A DNA stretch of 64,000 nucleotides from Posidoniimonas polymericola (GCF_007859935.1 NZ_SJPO01000006.1:372001-436000); one strand, 5' to 3'; counted from the stretch's first letter, positions 44,871 to 54,113 are shown. Numbers and translations are program-made. Notes: generated from the letters alone by a model not told the origin.

Positions 44871-46802
44871 ATGCCAACCCAACGGTCGCAACCGCAGGGC
44901 AAACACCGCTCGCTTGGGCCGAAGGGCCCCGGCGCGTTGGTCGCCATGCTGCTCTGCGCCGGCTGGGTCGGATTCTGGGCGAGCGGCGCCCCGCGCCCGC
45001 TCGCGAACAACCCGCCGGTCCCCAGCCCTGCGGCCACGCAAACCGGCGCGGCAGACGCGTCCGTGGTCCGTCGGCCGGTCGACCTGCTGGCAGTAGACGG
45101 GCCGCGGCTGGCGGCGGTCCATCAAGCCGTGGAATGGCGTGAGGCCCCGCTCGCGCACAGCGTGACGCCCGTGGTCTCGGACCGGTACCTGGTTGCGCAG
45201 GCGCCGCTGACGCCGGAGTACCTGCCCCGCGAGCCGCTGCCGCCGCCGGTTCCGTCGCCGCCGACCCCAGCCAACGGGTCTCCGACGACCAACGAGCCGC
45301 CCAGGCAAGTCCTGCTGCCGATCGATCAAGCAGGCGCGATTAACGGCTCGGTCGAGGCCACCGGCGAGCTGGTCTCGGTGGCGGTCCGCGAGGCGCCGCT
45401 GCACTCGGTGCTGTCGCTGCTCGCCCAGCAGCAGGGGCTGAGCATCGTCGCCAGCAGCAGCCTGACCCAGCCGGTCACCGTCACGCTGCAGCCGACCTCG
45501 TTGGAGAATGCGCTCGACGCGTTGCTCGCGGTCGCGGGCTGCACCTGGACCAGCCGCAACGGCGTGATCTACGTCACGGCGATGACCAAGGAGGGCTCTT
45601 CCAGCCCGTTCTTCCAGGGGCGCGAGGTGCGTCTGTTCTCGCTGAACTACGCCTCGGCCGAGGACGTCGAGAAGGTGGTGGCCGGTCTGCTCTCGCCGGT
45701 CGGCAAGGTGTTCATCCGCCAGGTCAGCCCGACCGACAAGCTGCGGACCGTCGAGCAGGTGGTGGTCGAGGACCTGCCACCGTTCATCGAGCGGATCGCC
45801 GACTACATCGCCCAGGCCGACCAGATGCCGCGCCAGGTCATGATCGAGGCCCACATCCTGCAGGTGCGGCTCGGCAAGGACAAGGCGCACGGCGTCAACT
45901 TCGACGCCCTCACCCGCCTGAGCGGCGCCAAGGTGCAGCTCTGGAGCAAGGGCCTGGCGAGCGAGGACGGCCCGGGCATGGTGTTCACGGTCGACGGAAC
46001 CGACTTCAACAGCGTGATCGACTGTATCACCAACACCACCGACGCCAAGACGCTCGCCTCGCCCAAGACGCTGGTGATCAACGGGCAGGAGTCGAAGATT
46101 CAAATCGGCAGCCGGCTGGGCTACTTCGTCACCACGACGACCCAAACCAGCACCCTGCAGGACGTCCAGTTCTTGGAGGTGGGCGTCGTGCTGCACGTGA
46201 CGCCGATGATCACCGCGGACGGGCAGGTGCTGATGCAGGTGGCGCCGAAGGTCTCGAGCGGCGACATCAACCCCGTGACCACGCTGCCCGAAGAAGAAAC
46301 CACCGAGGTCGACACGTCGGTCCTGGTGCCGGACGGCCACGGCATCATCATCGGCGGGCTGATCCAGGAGTTCAACACCGAGCGGCAGAGCAAGCTCGGC
46401 TGGGCGGGCGACCTGTGGGGCATCGGCAGGCTGTTCCAACGCCGCTCGGTCGACCGCGAGCGGAACGAGGTGATTGTCGCCCTGCTGCCGCGGATTGTGC
46501 CGTGCGGCTCTTGCGAAGAGGCGACCGAGTACGACCGGGCCACCACGCCGCTGCTCGAGCCACACCTGGCCCCGGCCTACCGGCCCTGGGAACCCGCGCT
46601 GCCGGACGCGACCCACCGCCCGCTGTGGGCAATCAAGTCGGCGCCAGCAGCCGCGCACAACGAGGCAGGGGAGTGCACCGAGGTCGTCGCGGAGCCGGTC
46701 GTCGCGGAGCCGGTTGTCGCAGAGCCACTCGGAATGCAACCCACCGTTGTCGAGCAGCCGTCGGAGTCACTTGAAGTCCTCCGCCTGCCGGCGATCAACT
46801 AG
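44871..46802 (+). CDS. Secretin (GspD/PilQ-like outer-membrane channel)
   Basis: 643 residues. An N-terminal hydrophobic segment (ALVAMLLCAGWVGFWASG) acts as signal or anchor. A Pro-rich linker leads to an STN-like domain (about 165-235: SVAVREAPLHSVLSLLAQQQ, ending GVIYVT), an N-domain, then the secretin core (about 330-545; PRQVMIEAHILQVRLG, LASPKTLVINGQES, VLVPDGHGIIIGGL). A C-terminal tail holds VVAEP repeats. It forms the outer-membrane pore for the pilus/secretion system encoded downstream. It is separated from the assembly operon by leftward pseudopilin genes. Confidence 0.9.
   Translation: MPTQRSQPQGKHRSLGPKGPGALVAMLLCAGWVGFWASGAPRPLANNPPVPSPAATQTGAADASVVRRPVDLLAVDGPRLAAVHQAVEWREAPLAHSVTPVVSDRYLVAQAPLTPEYLPREPLPPPVPSPPTPANGSPTTNEPPRQVLLPIDQAGAINGSVEATGELVSVAVREAPLHSVLSLLAQQQGLSIVASSSLTQPVTVTLQPTSLENALDALLAVAGCTWTSRNGVIYVTAMTKEGSSSPFFQGREVRLFSLNYASAEDVEKVVAGLLSPVGKVFIRQVSPTDKLRTVEQVVVEDLPPFIERIADYIAQADQMPRQVMIEAHILQVRLGKDKAHGVNFDALTRLSGAKVQLWSKGLASEDGPGMVFTVDGTDFNSVIDCITNTTDAKTLASPKTLVINGQESKIQIGSRLGYFVTTTTQTSTLQDVQFLEVGVVLHVTPMITADGQVLMQVAPKVSSGDINPVTTLPEEETTEVDTSVLVPDGHGIIIGGLIQEFNTERQSKLGWAGDLWGIGRLFQRRSVDRERNEVIVALLPRIVPCGSCEEATEYDRATTPLLEPHLAPAYRPWEPALPDATHRPLWAIKSAPAAAHNEAGECTEVVAEPVVAEPVVAEPLGMQPTVVEQPSESLEVLRLPAIN
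46683..46727 (+). repeat. 15-bp tandem repeat in the secretin tail
   Basis: Three tandem 15-bp units, the third with two changed bases, encode VVAEP three times near the secretin C-terminus. Such repeats expand and contract easily, so tail length may vary between strains. Confidence 0.75.
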
Positions 46803-46825
46803 CACGCCCCTGGCTTGCCGAGCAC

Positions 46826-47524
46826 CTACAGGGCGATAGCGGGAATCACCGCGTCGAACGCGCCCACGCCCGGGACGATCGCCCGCACCTTCAGCACCGC
46901 GTAGGCCGGCGCGATGGCGTCTGGGTCGACGGGCCGCAGCGGGACCTGGAGCGCGGCCCCGCGGAAGTCGCCGCTGTCAGCGGCGATGCGTCCCGACCAG
47001 CGCTGCACCTCCACCGGTTGGCTCCGACCGTGGCGGCCGAAACCGTAGAGGTGCAGCTCGGTGTTGATGGTCGCCGCGACAGGGACCGGGTTGCCGGCGA
47101 TGTCCCGCAGCTGCACGTAGAGCTGGACGCCGTCGACGCCGGCGTCGGCGTCCCAGTTGGCGGCCTGGGCGATTGCCTGCAACGCGGCGACCGGCGGCCG
47201 CGGCGTCGGCGCGGGGGCGGCGACGAATACCACCCCGCCGGCCGGGTCGCCCGCCGGCGGCAGCTCGATTGGGCTGATCGCACCGACCGCTACCACATGG
47301 GCGGCCGGCGTGCGGCTGGCCAGCGTAACCCCTGCGCGGGTCACGGCCAGCCACAGCTCTTGGTTGGTGGTGCGGGGGTCGATCTCGCCCCGCAGGGTGC
47401 GGCCGTCGACGGTAGCGACCCACACCGACTCGCCTACCTCGATCCCGCTCCACGGCTCGGCGCCCGCCGGCGGCAGGGCGCCGGCGATCAACACAAGGAC
47501 GACAGCCAGGGCAGGGCGGGTCAC
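46826..47524 (-). CDS. Exported protein of unknown function in the pilus locus
   Basis: 232 residues from GTG 47524; TTG 47539 is an alternative. A signal peptide (ALAVVLVLIAGALPPAGA) is clear. The N-terminal part has ESVWVATVDGRTLRGEID, a small beta unit; the rest is beta-rich with VQLYVQLRDIAGNPVPVAAT, suggesting Ig-like strands. No family is recognised. It lies leftward between the secretin and pilin-like genes; a periplasmic or envelope role is inferred from the signal peptide. Confidence 0.65.
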   Translation of the reverse strand: MTRPALAVVLVLIAGALPPAGAEPWSGIEVGESVWVATVDGRTLRGEIDPRTTNQELWLAVTRAGVTLASRTPAAHVVAVGAISPIELPPAGDPAGGVVFVAAPAPTPRPPVAALQAIAQAANWDADAGVDGVQLYVQLRDIAGNPVPVAATINTELHLYGFGRHGRSQPVEVQRWSGRIAADSGDFRGAALQVPLRPVDPDAIAPAYAVLKVRAIVPGVGAFDAVIPAIAL

Positions 47525-47760
47525 GGCGGCAATCTCCAAAGGCGAGCCAGGGGTTCGCCAGTCAGAGTTCGCAATCGGGGCGCCAGGAGCCGCGCCGCGG
47601 GCTGTGCGACGCGTTTGAGCCTGCTATCGCAGTGTCTGCAGCCGATCGCCCGCCGCGACGTGAATCGCCCTGTGGCGGAAACGCCCCGGGGGGCGTCGCC
47701 AAAACGCAACGCCGGACAAGCGTGCGATCGCCCGCCGTACCGCTCCGAAGGAGGGCGCCG

Positions 47761-48990
47761 CTACCGCCAGCTGCCCGGCACGATGACGACCGGGTCGGTC
47801 TGGTCGAAGCCCGGCGGCGGGGTGGTGGAGTAGGCATCGTCGTACTTGATGACAGGCAGCGTCTGGTTCTGCAGACGGCACTCGCCACCGACGAGAACCA
47901 CGCCGCGGAGGTCGGGCTGGCGGTCGTTGCCCCCGCCGTCGATCGTGAGGTTGCCGGTGCAGTAGATGAGGCCGGCAATCGAAGAAATGAACGAGTCGGA
48001 CTTGTCGGTGTCTTCCTCGCCCTGGTACGGCGTGCCGGTGTTGTTATAAGACGGCGATAGAAGCCACTCGGCCAGGTTCCCATCCTTGGTTGATATTTCG
48101 ATGTCCCCATCAACCAGCAGAGCGGGGTAGTGCGGGTAGGCGGGTTCCCAGTTGATCTTGTCTGACAGGTAGACCTTTTTACCGGGCGCCAAGTTGGTGA
48201 CGACTAGGGTGCCCACGATGCGACTGGTGGAAATGGATAAGTCTTTCCCCTGCGTGTCAATGACATAGATCCCATCCGAGTTCTTGCCGGCCCAGCTGGA
48301 GTTTGGGCTGAGGAGGGTCATACTGATGATCGCCGACCCAAAGACCGCTGGCTTAACCACCGTGCCCATTTGCTCATAGTAATCGAACACCATGCTGGGG
48401 GTTGGCAGGGCTCGCATTGTCGCCGGCGCGGTCTGCGAGCCGGTAATCGTGCCGTTGTTGTCGATCGACTGGCCCTCGACATCGCCGGTCACCACGCCGT
48501 CGACACGGAACTCGTCGTTGCACGCGGCCGGCGCGTCCTCGACGGTCAACTCGCAATCGCCATCAATCTGCAGCTTCCCCTCGACCAACAGACCGCAGCC
48601 GAGGTCGACCGGCAGGGCGAGGTCGACCGTCAGCGTGCAGGCGGCGTCGCCGACCTTGGCGGTCCCAGAGAGTGTGCGGTTCAGGCCGCCGGCGCCCCCG
48701 AGCCGCCAGTTGTACGCCCCGCGCCCGGCCGCGACCGGCGTGGCCGGGTAGTTGGTGTCGACCGCGTAGGTGGTCAGCCAGTTGGCGTCGGCGTTGAACA
48801 CCGCGACCGCGTGCTCGATCGCCGACTGCGCCAACAGCCGGGCCTCGAGCCGGTCGGCCGCCTGGGTGGTCGCCGCCAGCTGCGTGCGGGCGGCGTGCAT
48901 GCCGGCCAGCGCAATCACTGACACGATCGTGCTGACCCCCAGCACGGCCAGGTAGAGCGTTCCGCGGCGTTGTCGATGATGGCGATGCAT
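47761..48990 (-). CDS. PilX/GspK-like minor pseudopilin with extracellular domain
   Basis: 409 residues. The N-terminus (RQRRGTLYLAVLGVSTIVSV) is the hydrophobic helix with basic leader of PilX/PulK-type minor pilins, lacking the usual Glu+5. The rest is a long beta-rich domain: LQIDGDCELTVEDAPAACND, FRVDGVVTGDVEGQS, SDSFISSIAGLIYCTGNLTI. It would cap or prime the pseudopilus. It precedes a gap of about 240 bases and the exported unknown gene. The middle of the gene is less GC-rich than its neighbours. Confidence 0.75.
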   Translation of the reverse strand: MHRHHRQRRGTLYLAVLGVSTIVSVIALAGMHAARTQLAATTQAADRLEARLLAQSAIEHAVAVFNADANWLTTYAVDTNYPATPVAAGRGAYNWRLGGAGGLNRTLSGTAKVGDAACTLTVDLALPVDLGCGLLVEGKLQIDGDCELTVEDAPAACNDEFRVDGVVTGDVEGQSIDNNGTITGSQTAPATMRALPTPSMVFDYYEQMGTVVKPAVFGSAIISMTLLSPNSSWAGKNSDGIYVIDTQGKDLSISTSRIVGTLVVTNLAPGKKVYLSDKINWEPAYPHYPALLVDGDIEISTKDGNLAEWLLSPSYNNTGTPYQGEEDTDKSDSFISSIAGLIYCTGNLTIDGGGNDRQPDLRGVVLVGGECRLQNQTLPVIKYDDAYSTTPPPGFDQTDPVVIVPGSWR

Positions 48991-49006
48991 CGGGAGGTCC
49001 CAGCGA

Positions 49007-49690
49007 CTACTCGGCGTGGTTGAACAGGCTCGCCCCGCCGCGCAGCGTGCCGCCGCCGGCTGTGAGGTCGTGCGAGACGTACCCCTGCACGGTCGTGTCG
49101 ACCGCCGGCGGCTGCTCCCCCGCGCCCCACCGCGAGCGGTACGCGGTCAGCACGGTGGCGCGGCCCGCCGGGTCGGTCACGGTCACGGTGATCCGCTTCA
49201 GCCCCGCGTCAGTAGCCGAGGCCTGCGTCGGGTCGGCGAGTGTCGCGTAGACAACGCTGCACTGCTGTGTCCAACCGGTGTAGCCAGAGATTGCCGCGCC
49301 CGCCCTCGTGCGTGGCGGCGACTGCGAGAGGTTGTAGTAGTCGTCGACATCGTCCCAGGCGGTGCGGACGGCGACCGGTTCGCCGGTCTCGACGCCGAAC
49401 GTCGGCGGGTCGTCGGGGTCCTCGTACGCCTGCTGCAGCACCTCGGCCATCAGCTGCTCGCCGAGCGAGTGCCCTTGGTAACTTTCGCGGGCCTGGCTCC
49501 AGGTGCGGAGCACACTGCCGGTGGCGTTCATTGCGCCGACCATCACTAGGCCGACCAGTGGGATCGACACCACCACCTCGGCAAGCGAAATCCCTGCGCG
49601 TCGGCGAGCGGGCCGCTTGCCGCGATGTCGCATCGGCAATTCTGCGTATGGGTGATTCGTGTGCATAGGGGTCATTCTCGCAAGCGTCAT
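49007..49690 (-). CDS. Minor pseudopilin (PilV/GspI-like)
   Basis: 227 residues from ATG 49690, which overlaps the upstream stop (ATGA); a start at 49633 would give a shorter, more usual leader. Prepilin motif RRRAGISLAEVVVSIPLVGL, with cleavage after Gly and Glu five residues on. The C-terminal globular domain is beta-rich. It is probably part of the pseudopilus tip complex. It sits in a leftward operon with three other pilin-like genes. Confidence 0.8.
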   Translation of the reverse strand: MTLARMTPMHTNHPYAELPMRHRGKRPARRRAGISLAEVVVSIPLVGLVMVGAMNATGSVLRTWSQARESYQGHSLGEQLMAEVLQQAYEDPDDPPTFGVETGEPVAVRTAWDDVDDYYNLSQSPPRTRAGAAISGYTGWTQQCSVVYATLADPTQASATDAGLKRITVTVTDPAGRATVLTAYRSRWGAGEQPPAVDTTVQGYVSHDLTAGGGTLRGGASLFNHAE

Positions 49691-50763
49691 TCGGGCGCGA
49701 TAGCGATTGTGATCGTTAACGATTCTTCACTGGCATTGAGATTAAAATCTGCGGACCCGCTGTCGGCGGCTTCGTCCTGATAGACGAATCCGGCTCCCCC
49801 CGAGCACGACTTGCTCCCGGAGCCGCTAGCTCCCATCGTCACAATCCGATGCCCGCTCAATCCTGGATCGCCCGTGGTGATGTCGTCGTCGTCGAAGGCG
49901 CCGATTCGCAGAATCATGGTCCGTTCGACGGTCGATACAACCGCAGGACTAGCAGGCGTCGATGACGCAGAACCGTCCTGTACACTGCTGACTGCGTTGA
50001 ACGGGTTGTCTCGGTCGTAGCGACTGAACCGCATGATCCAGCCATAAAACTGATGGCTCGCACTTGTCGAGAAAGTGTAGTCAAGGGGCTCGAACGCCTC
50101 GGCGATCTTCCACCACACCGCGAGAGTGATCTCGGAAGAAGAGTGCACCTCCTGATCGATCTCTATCCATCCACCACCTGCGGGAGGCGTAGCGACCTCA
50201 TCGCTGTTAGTCACCACGACGGAAATAAGCAATTCGCCTGATTCAACTCCCACGGGAACGGGAACCGCGATGCTTGATACATTCTTACCGCTCACCTCGG
50301 CGAACCCTTCAAAGCCCACGTACCACCGCATGCCCCAGTCGCCGGTGTCGTACGGCGTGGGCGTCGGCGCGGCGCCGGTCCTGTCGCGGCTCAAGTAGCC
50401 GAACGTCGAGTCGGTGACGCCCGTCAGCAGGGACGCTGTGAAGCCTTGCCTGGTAAGGCTCAGCGTCCCCGCGGCCGAGTCGTACGCGTAGGTCAGGGTC
50501 TCTTCAACGCCGTCGTCGTCCTCGTCGGGGACGGTGAAGGTGACGGTGCTGGCGGTGCGTGTGGTGAAGCCGGTGGCCCGGCCCAGGTCGCGGAGCATCT
50601 CGGCCTGGACGCCGGCGGCTTGCGTGGCGGCGGCCGCCGCCGGCTGGCCCTCGCAGGCCTCGAGCGTTAGGAACAGCGACGCCGCCAGGCCGCCCATCAG
50701 CACGCTGGCGGCGGCCATGCTCAGCACGAGTTCGACCAGCGTGTACGCTGCGCGTTGATTCAC
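49687..50763 (-). CDS. GspJ-like minor pseudopilin fused to a large extra C-terminal domain
   Basis: 358 residues from GTG 50763, which overlaps the upstream stop (GTGA). The N-terminal type III signal RAAYTLVELVLSMAAASVLM has Ala at -1 and Tyr at +1. A normal minor pilin domain runs to about residue 148. The last 210 residues are a separate beta-rich domain (GELLISVVVTNSDE, GWIEIDQ, ITLAVWWKIAEAFEPLDYTF, FYGWIMRFSRYD) resembling jelly-roll domains seen in phage and surface proteins. The DNA for this part is visibly less GC-rich than the first part, suggesting separate origin. A tip adhesin is the simplest guess. Confidence 0.78.
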   Translation of the reverse strand: MNQRAAYTLVELVLSMAAASVLMGGLAASLFLTLEACEGQPAAAAATQAAGVQAEMLRDLGRATGFTTRTASTVTFTVPDEDDDGVEETLTYAYDSAAGTLSLTRQGFTASLLTGVTDSTFGYLSRDRTGAAPTPTPYDTGDWGMRWYVGFEGFAEVSGKNVSSIAVPVPVGVESGELLISVVVTNSDEVATPPAGGGWIEIDQEVHSSSEITLAVWWKIAEAFEPLDYTFSTSASHQFYGWIMRFSRYDRDNPFNAVSSVQDGSASSTPASPAVVSTVERTMILRIGAFDDDDITTGDPGLSGHRIVTMGASGSGSKSCSGGAGFVYQDEAADSGSADFNLNASEESLTITIAIAPE

Positions 50764-51257
50764 GGCCACAGGCGGGCCCTCCCGGTGACGCCGTCGACCA
50801 CGACGGTCTGCTGCACGCTGTTCACGCTGACAGATATCGAGCCCCCTTGGTCGGGACGCCCGAACGGGTTGAACGTGACGCCCGTGTCCGTGCCGCTGAC
50901 GCCGAACGCCACGCTCTCGATCGCAGCGGGGTAGGGTGAGCCCGCCAGGTCGACCGTGTACGCCTGGCCGACGCGGTCCGGCAGGGTCATGCCGGTCAGC
51001 TCGTAGGAATTGCTCGCCGCGTCGAACACCACCGGCTGGCTGACCGCCTGGCTCATCGCGTGCTGCCGGGCCCGCTCGAGGTCGGCCACGACCCAGCGGG
51101 CGGCCGAGCGGGCCTGCGCGCGGTTCATGGCGCCGATCATCCGCGGCCCGGCGACCGCGGCGAGGATTCCGAGGATGAGCACCGTGATCGTCAGCTCGAT
51201 GAGCGTGAACCCGCGTCGGCGCCGGGCAGGTCGGTCGAAGATTCTGCGTGTGCTCAT
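50760..51257 (-). CDS. GspH-like pseudopilin
   Basis: 165 residues from ATG 51257. A classical prepilin signal RRRRGFTLIELTITVLILG, cleaved after Gly, is followed by a GspH-type domain (RSAARWVVADLERARQHAMS) and a C-terminal VVVDGVTGRARLW. It is the first pilin-like gene of the leftward group and overlaps the next by four bases. It would be processed by a prepilin peptidase, none of which is in the window. Confidence 0.88.
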   Translation of the reverse strand: MSTRRIFDRPARRRRGFTLIELTITVLILGILAAVAGPRMIGAMNRAQARSAARWVVADLERARQHAMSQAVSQPVVFDAASNSYELTGMTLPDRVGQAYTVDLAGSPYPAAIESVAFGVSGTDTGVTFNPFGRPDQGGSISVSVNSVQQTVVVDGVTGRARLWP

Positions 51258-51286
51258 GGTGCTTGTCCCCCCGCGGGCGTCGGCCC

Positions 51287-52903
51287 CTACAGCCCGAGGT
51301 CGACCGCGACCGCGTGCGTCAGCAGCTCGCTGGCGTCGATCGGCGCGGGCCGAGTCTGGGGCTCGTCTGCGTCCGGGTTGAGGAGCTGCCGCAGGTGGTC
51401 CTGCCAGGTGCGGGTGATGTTGTGCACGTCGTCGGCGGCCGAGAAGAACGCCTGCACCACCTTCGGGTCCCACTGCCGGCCGGCGCCGTTGCGGAGGATC
51501 CCCTCGGCCTTCTCCCACGGCATCCCGGCGCGGTACGGGCGGTCGCTGGTCATGGCGTCCCAGGCGTCGGCCACGGCGATCACGCGGGCCGGCAGCGGGA
51601 TGTCGTCGCCGGCAAGGCCCTCTGGGTAGCCGCTGCCGTCGAGCGACTCGTGGTGGTACAGCACGCCGTCCAGGAAGTTGCGGAACGGCTTGAGCCGCTG
51701 CAGCAGCCGCCAGCCGCACTCCGGGTGGCGCTTGATCTGGTCCAACTCCTCGTCGGTCAGCTGCCCCGGCTTGAGCAGCACGTCGTCGCTGACGCCGACC
51801 TTGCCAACGTCGTGCAGCAGGCCGGTCAGGTAGATCTCGTGGCACTTGGCCGCGGGCAGGCCCAGCTCCTGCGCGATCCGCTGCGCGAACAGCGCGACGC
51901 GGTCGCTGTGGCCACAGGTGTAGGCGTCCTTGGCCTCGATCACGCCGACCAGCGTGTGGATGGCGTCGACCACCAGGTCTTCCTTCTCGCTCACCAGCCG
52001 CACGTTGGCGGCGTGGGTCGCCAGCAGCACGGTGGCGGCCTCGAGCAGCGAGGCCTCGGTCGAGCCGATCTCGTCGTGGCCCAGGGCGTCGCTCGAATGG
52101 CCCGCCACGGCGGCGGCGATCTTGTTGACCCCCAGCAGCCAGCCGTAGCGGTGCCCGTCCTTGCTGATCGGCGTCAGGACAAAGTTGCGGACGCCTGGCA
52201 GCTCGAAGTCGATGTCGTGGGTCGCGTGCTGTGCGTTGAGGTTGATCACCGCCACGCCCGACTGCCGCGCGAAGACCGCGCGGACCGCCTCGGCCCAGGC
52301 GTCGTCATCGGCGGCGGTGTCGCCGTTGTGCAGGGTGATCGCGCCGACCTGACCCGGTGCGTGCTCGTCGGCCAGCACCAGGGCGATCCCCTCGAGCCCC
52401 GCCACGCGGCGCATCGACGGCAGCACGCCCTCGGCGACCTCCTCCAGCCGCCGGGTGGCGTCGCAGAACTCGACATGGCTCGCCAGCCGGCGGAAGAACG
52501 CGAGCTCTTCGAAGCTGTCGGCCAGCTTGTTCGCGTAGTCGTCGGAGAGCTCGCGGAGCTCGACAACCTGTTGTTTTGATTCGCCGTGCTCCACCGCCGC
52601 TGCCGCCAGCCGGCCGGCCATCTGCTCGGGCGTCAACGCGACAACCCCGGCGACTACCCGCCCCCCGCCCACCGGGCAGGCGACCCACAAACCGTCGGCC
52701 AGCCGCGTCGTCGACGGCTCTTTCGCTCCGCTCGCCGCGAGGCTGTCGAACCACGCCGCCAGCTCGGCGGACGCCGTGCCGCGCGGATCGTCCCCGCAGG
52801 CCCACCCCTCGGGGGCTGCCTGCCAGGCGTCGAACGGCGAGCCGAACTGGGTCGACAGCTGGTTCGCGAGCTCGCGGCTACTTGTGTCGGTAGGGTCGTG
52901 CAT
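51287..52903 (-). CDS. HD-GYP protein with N-terminal GAF-like domain
   Basis: 538 residues from ATG 52903; upstream GTG 52960 is possible. The N-terminal half has helices (KQQVVELRELSDDYANKLAD) and a GAF-like region (EGIALVLADEH). The HD-GYP domain starts about residue 330: IEAKDAYTCGHSDRV, LTGLLHDVGKVGVSD, KRHPECGW, HHESLDGSGYPEGL. HD-GYP enzymes degrade cyclic di-GMP, a common regulator of pili. It is the first gene of the leftward operon, 29 bases before gspH, so control of pilus assembly by c-di-GMP is likely but inferred. Confidence 0.9.
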   Translation of the reverse strand: MHDPTDTSSRELANQLSTQFGSPFDAWQAAPEGWACGDDPRGTASAELAAWFDSLAASGAKEPSTTRLADGLWVACPVGGGRVVAGVVALTPEQMAGRLAAAAVEHGESKQQVVELRELSDDYANKLADSFEELAFFRRLASHVEFCDATRRLEEVAEGVLPSMRRVAGLEGIALVLADEHAPGQVGAITLHNGDTAADDDAWAEAVRAVFARQSGVAVINLNAQHATHDIDFELPGVRNFVLTPISKDGHRYGWLLGVNKIAAAVAGHSSDALGHDEIGSTEASLLEAATVLLATHAANVRLVSEKEDLVVDAIHTLVGVIEAKDAYTCGHSDRVALFAQRIAQELGLPAAKCHEIYLTGLLHDVGKVGVSDDVLLKPGQLTDEELDQIKRHPECGWRLLQRLKPFRNFLDGVLYHHESLDGSGYPEGLAGDDIPLPARVIAVADAWDAMTSDRPYRAGMPWEKAEGILRNGAGRQWDPKVVQAFFSAADDVHNITRTWQDHLRQLLNPDADEPQTRPAPIDASELLTHAVAVDLGL

Positions 52904-53234
52904 CGCTGGGTCTCGCGCCACTTGTGCGTTGCGTGCGGGTTCGAACGGTTGTCCGGTCACGACCGGTCAGACCCTCCGGCCCACACCGGCTTTGTCTACC
53001 TGACTAATAGCTCACTGGGCCCTGCCGGGGCCGTGGTTCGCTGCGGAACATGCGATCTGCCGGTCTGCCCACCATTTGTGACCTAAATTCGTCTAGAGCC
53101 TGCGACGTATGCAGGTTTTGCTCGCTTGAAAGGGTCCGAAACGGGCTCCGGAATCAAAGCCTGGAAGAGAAAGTCGCCGGGGTGCACAAGACCGCACCAA
53201 CGAGCGATATCCACCCTCGCTGGAAGTAATTGCC
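52904..53234. other. Divergent region between pilus operons
   Basis: 331 bases between the HD-GYP gene (leftward) and the GspG-like gene (rightward). Promoters for both operons must be here. I looked for a cyclic-di-GMP riboswitch because of the context and did not recognise its core. No coding frame is convincing. Confidence 0.45.
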
Positions 53235-53648
53235 ATGAACCATCTGCACCGCCGGAACTCGGCGTTCACGCTCGTTGAACTGGTTATCGTCGTGCTGATC
53301 CTCGGCATCCTGGCGGCCGTGGCCGCGCCGCGGATGTTCGACACCGCCGGCGACGCCCGCACCAACGCCACGCGGCACTCGCTGACCATCGTGCGAGACG
53401 CGATCCAGCTGTACCGGGCGCAGAACAACGCCCTGCCGGGCGAGGCGGGCACCGAGGCCGACTTGGTGGCCGACCTCGCCACGATGCTCAACGGCCCGTT
53501 CCCCCAGGCCTCCGTGGGCAACGTCGGCTCGACGGTCCGCATCCAGACCTCCGGCGCCGCGCTCTCTGCGAGCGGCAGCGAGAGCTGGGCCTACGATAAC
53601 ACCACAGGCGACTTTATTGTCAACAACGCGGTTGGCGCTACCTGGTAG
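53235..53648 (+). CDS. GspG-like major pseudopilin
   Basis: 137 residues. Signal RRNSAFTLVELVIVVLILGI with Ala at -1 and Phe at +1, Glu at +5, then AAPRMFDTAGDARTNATRHS and IQLYRAQNNALPG, the pattern of GspG with its small C-terminal domain (ESWAYDNTTGDFIVNN). It probably polymerises into the pseudopilus. It is the first gene of the rightward operon; the ATG lacks a strong ribosome binding site. Confidence 0.88.
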   Translation: MNHLHRRNSAFTLVELVIVVLILGILAAVAAPRMFDTAGDARTNATRHSLTIVRDAIQLYRAQNNALPGEAGTEADLVADLATMLNGPFPQASVGNVGSTVRIQTSGAALSASGSESWAYDNTTGDFIVNNAVGATW

Positions 53649-53708
53649 CCCGGCCGCACCGCCGCCCGCTCCTCGAGCGGCGGCCCGACGCTTGCAGCAA
53701 CGACCCCT

Positions 53709-54113
53709 ATGACGCTCACCCCCCAGACGCCGCCCCGGGCGTTGATCGCCGAGGACGACCCCGCCCTGGCGGACGTCCTCAAGCTGGCTTTCACACGCAA
53801 GGGCTTCCAGACCAAAGTCTTCCGCAACGGCCGCGACGCCCTCGCGGCGGCCGCCGCCGAAAGCTGGGATGTCGTTTGCAGCGACTACCAGATGCCGCAC
53901 GTCAACGGCGAGCAGCTGCTGACCGGCGTGCGGGCGAGCGAGACCTCGCGCCACGCGGTCTGCATCCTCTGCTCGGCCAAGTCGTACGAACTCAACTGCG
54001 AACGGATGGCCCGCGAGCTCAACCTGCACGCCATCTTCTACAAGCCGTTCAGCCTGGCCGAGATCACCGAGTCGGCGCAGCAGGGGCTCGCGTCGCGCGC
54101 CCCAGTAGCCTGA
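53709..54113 (+). CDS. Single-domain response regulator
   Basis: 134 residues, one receiver domain. The phospho-acceptor Asp is in VVCSDYQMPHVNGEQL; AEDDPALADV gives the acidic pocket, CSAKS the switch Ser and FYKPFSL the conserved Lys. No output domain. It precedes the histidine kinase gene by 183 bases and may be its target, signalling by protein contact as CheY-like pilus regulators do. Confidence 0.9.
   Translation: MTLTPQTPPRALIAEDDPALADVLKLAFTRKGFQTKVFRNGRDALAAAAAESWDVVCSDYQMPHVNGEQLLTGVRASETSRHAVCILCSAKSYELNCERMARELNLHAIFYKPFSLAEITESAQQGLASRAPVA

Noticed and set aside
44718-46739. Long open frame of 673 codons on the - strand
   Set aside because: It is a GC-rich shadow of the secretin gene, with low-complexity Arg/Gln/Val-rich translation and no domain; the + strand frame has clear secretin motifs.
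52904-53234. Cyclic-di-GMP riboswitch before the pseudopilin gene
   Set aside because: The context invites it, but no GEMM-like core could be recognised.
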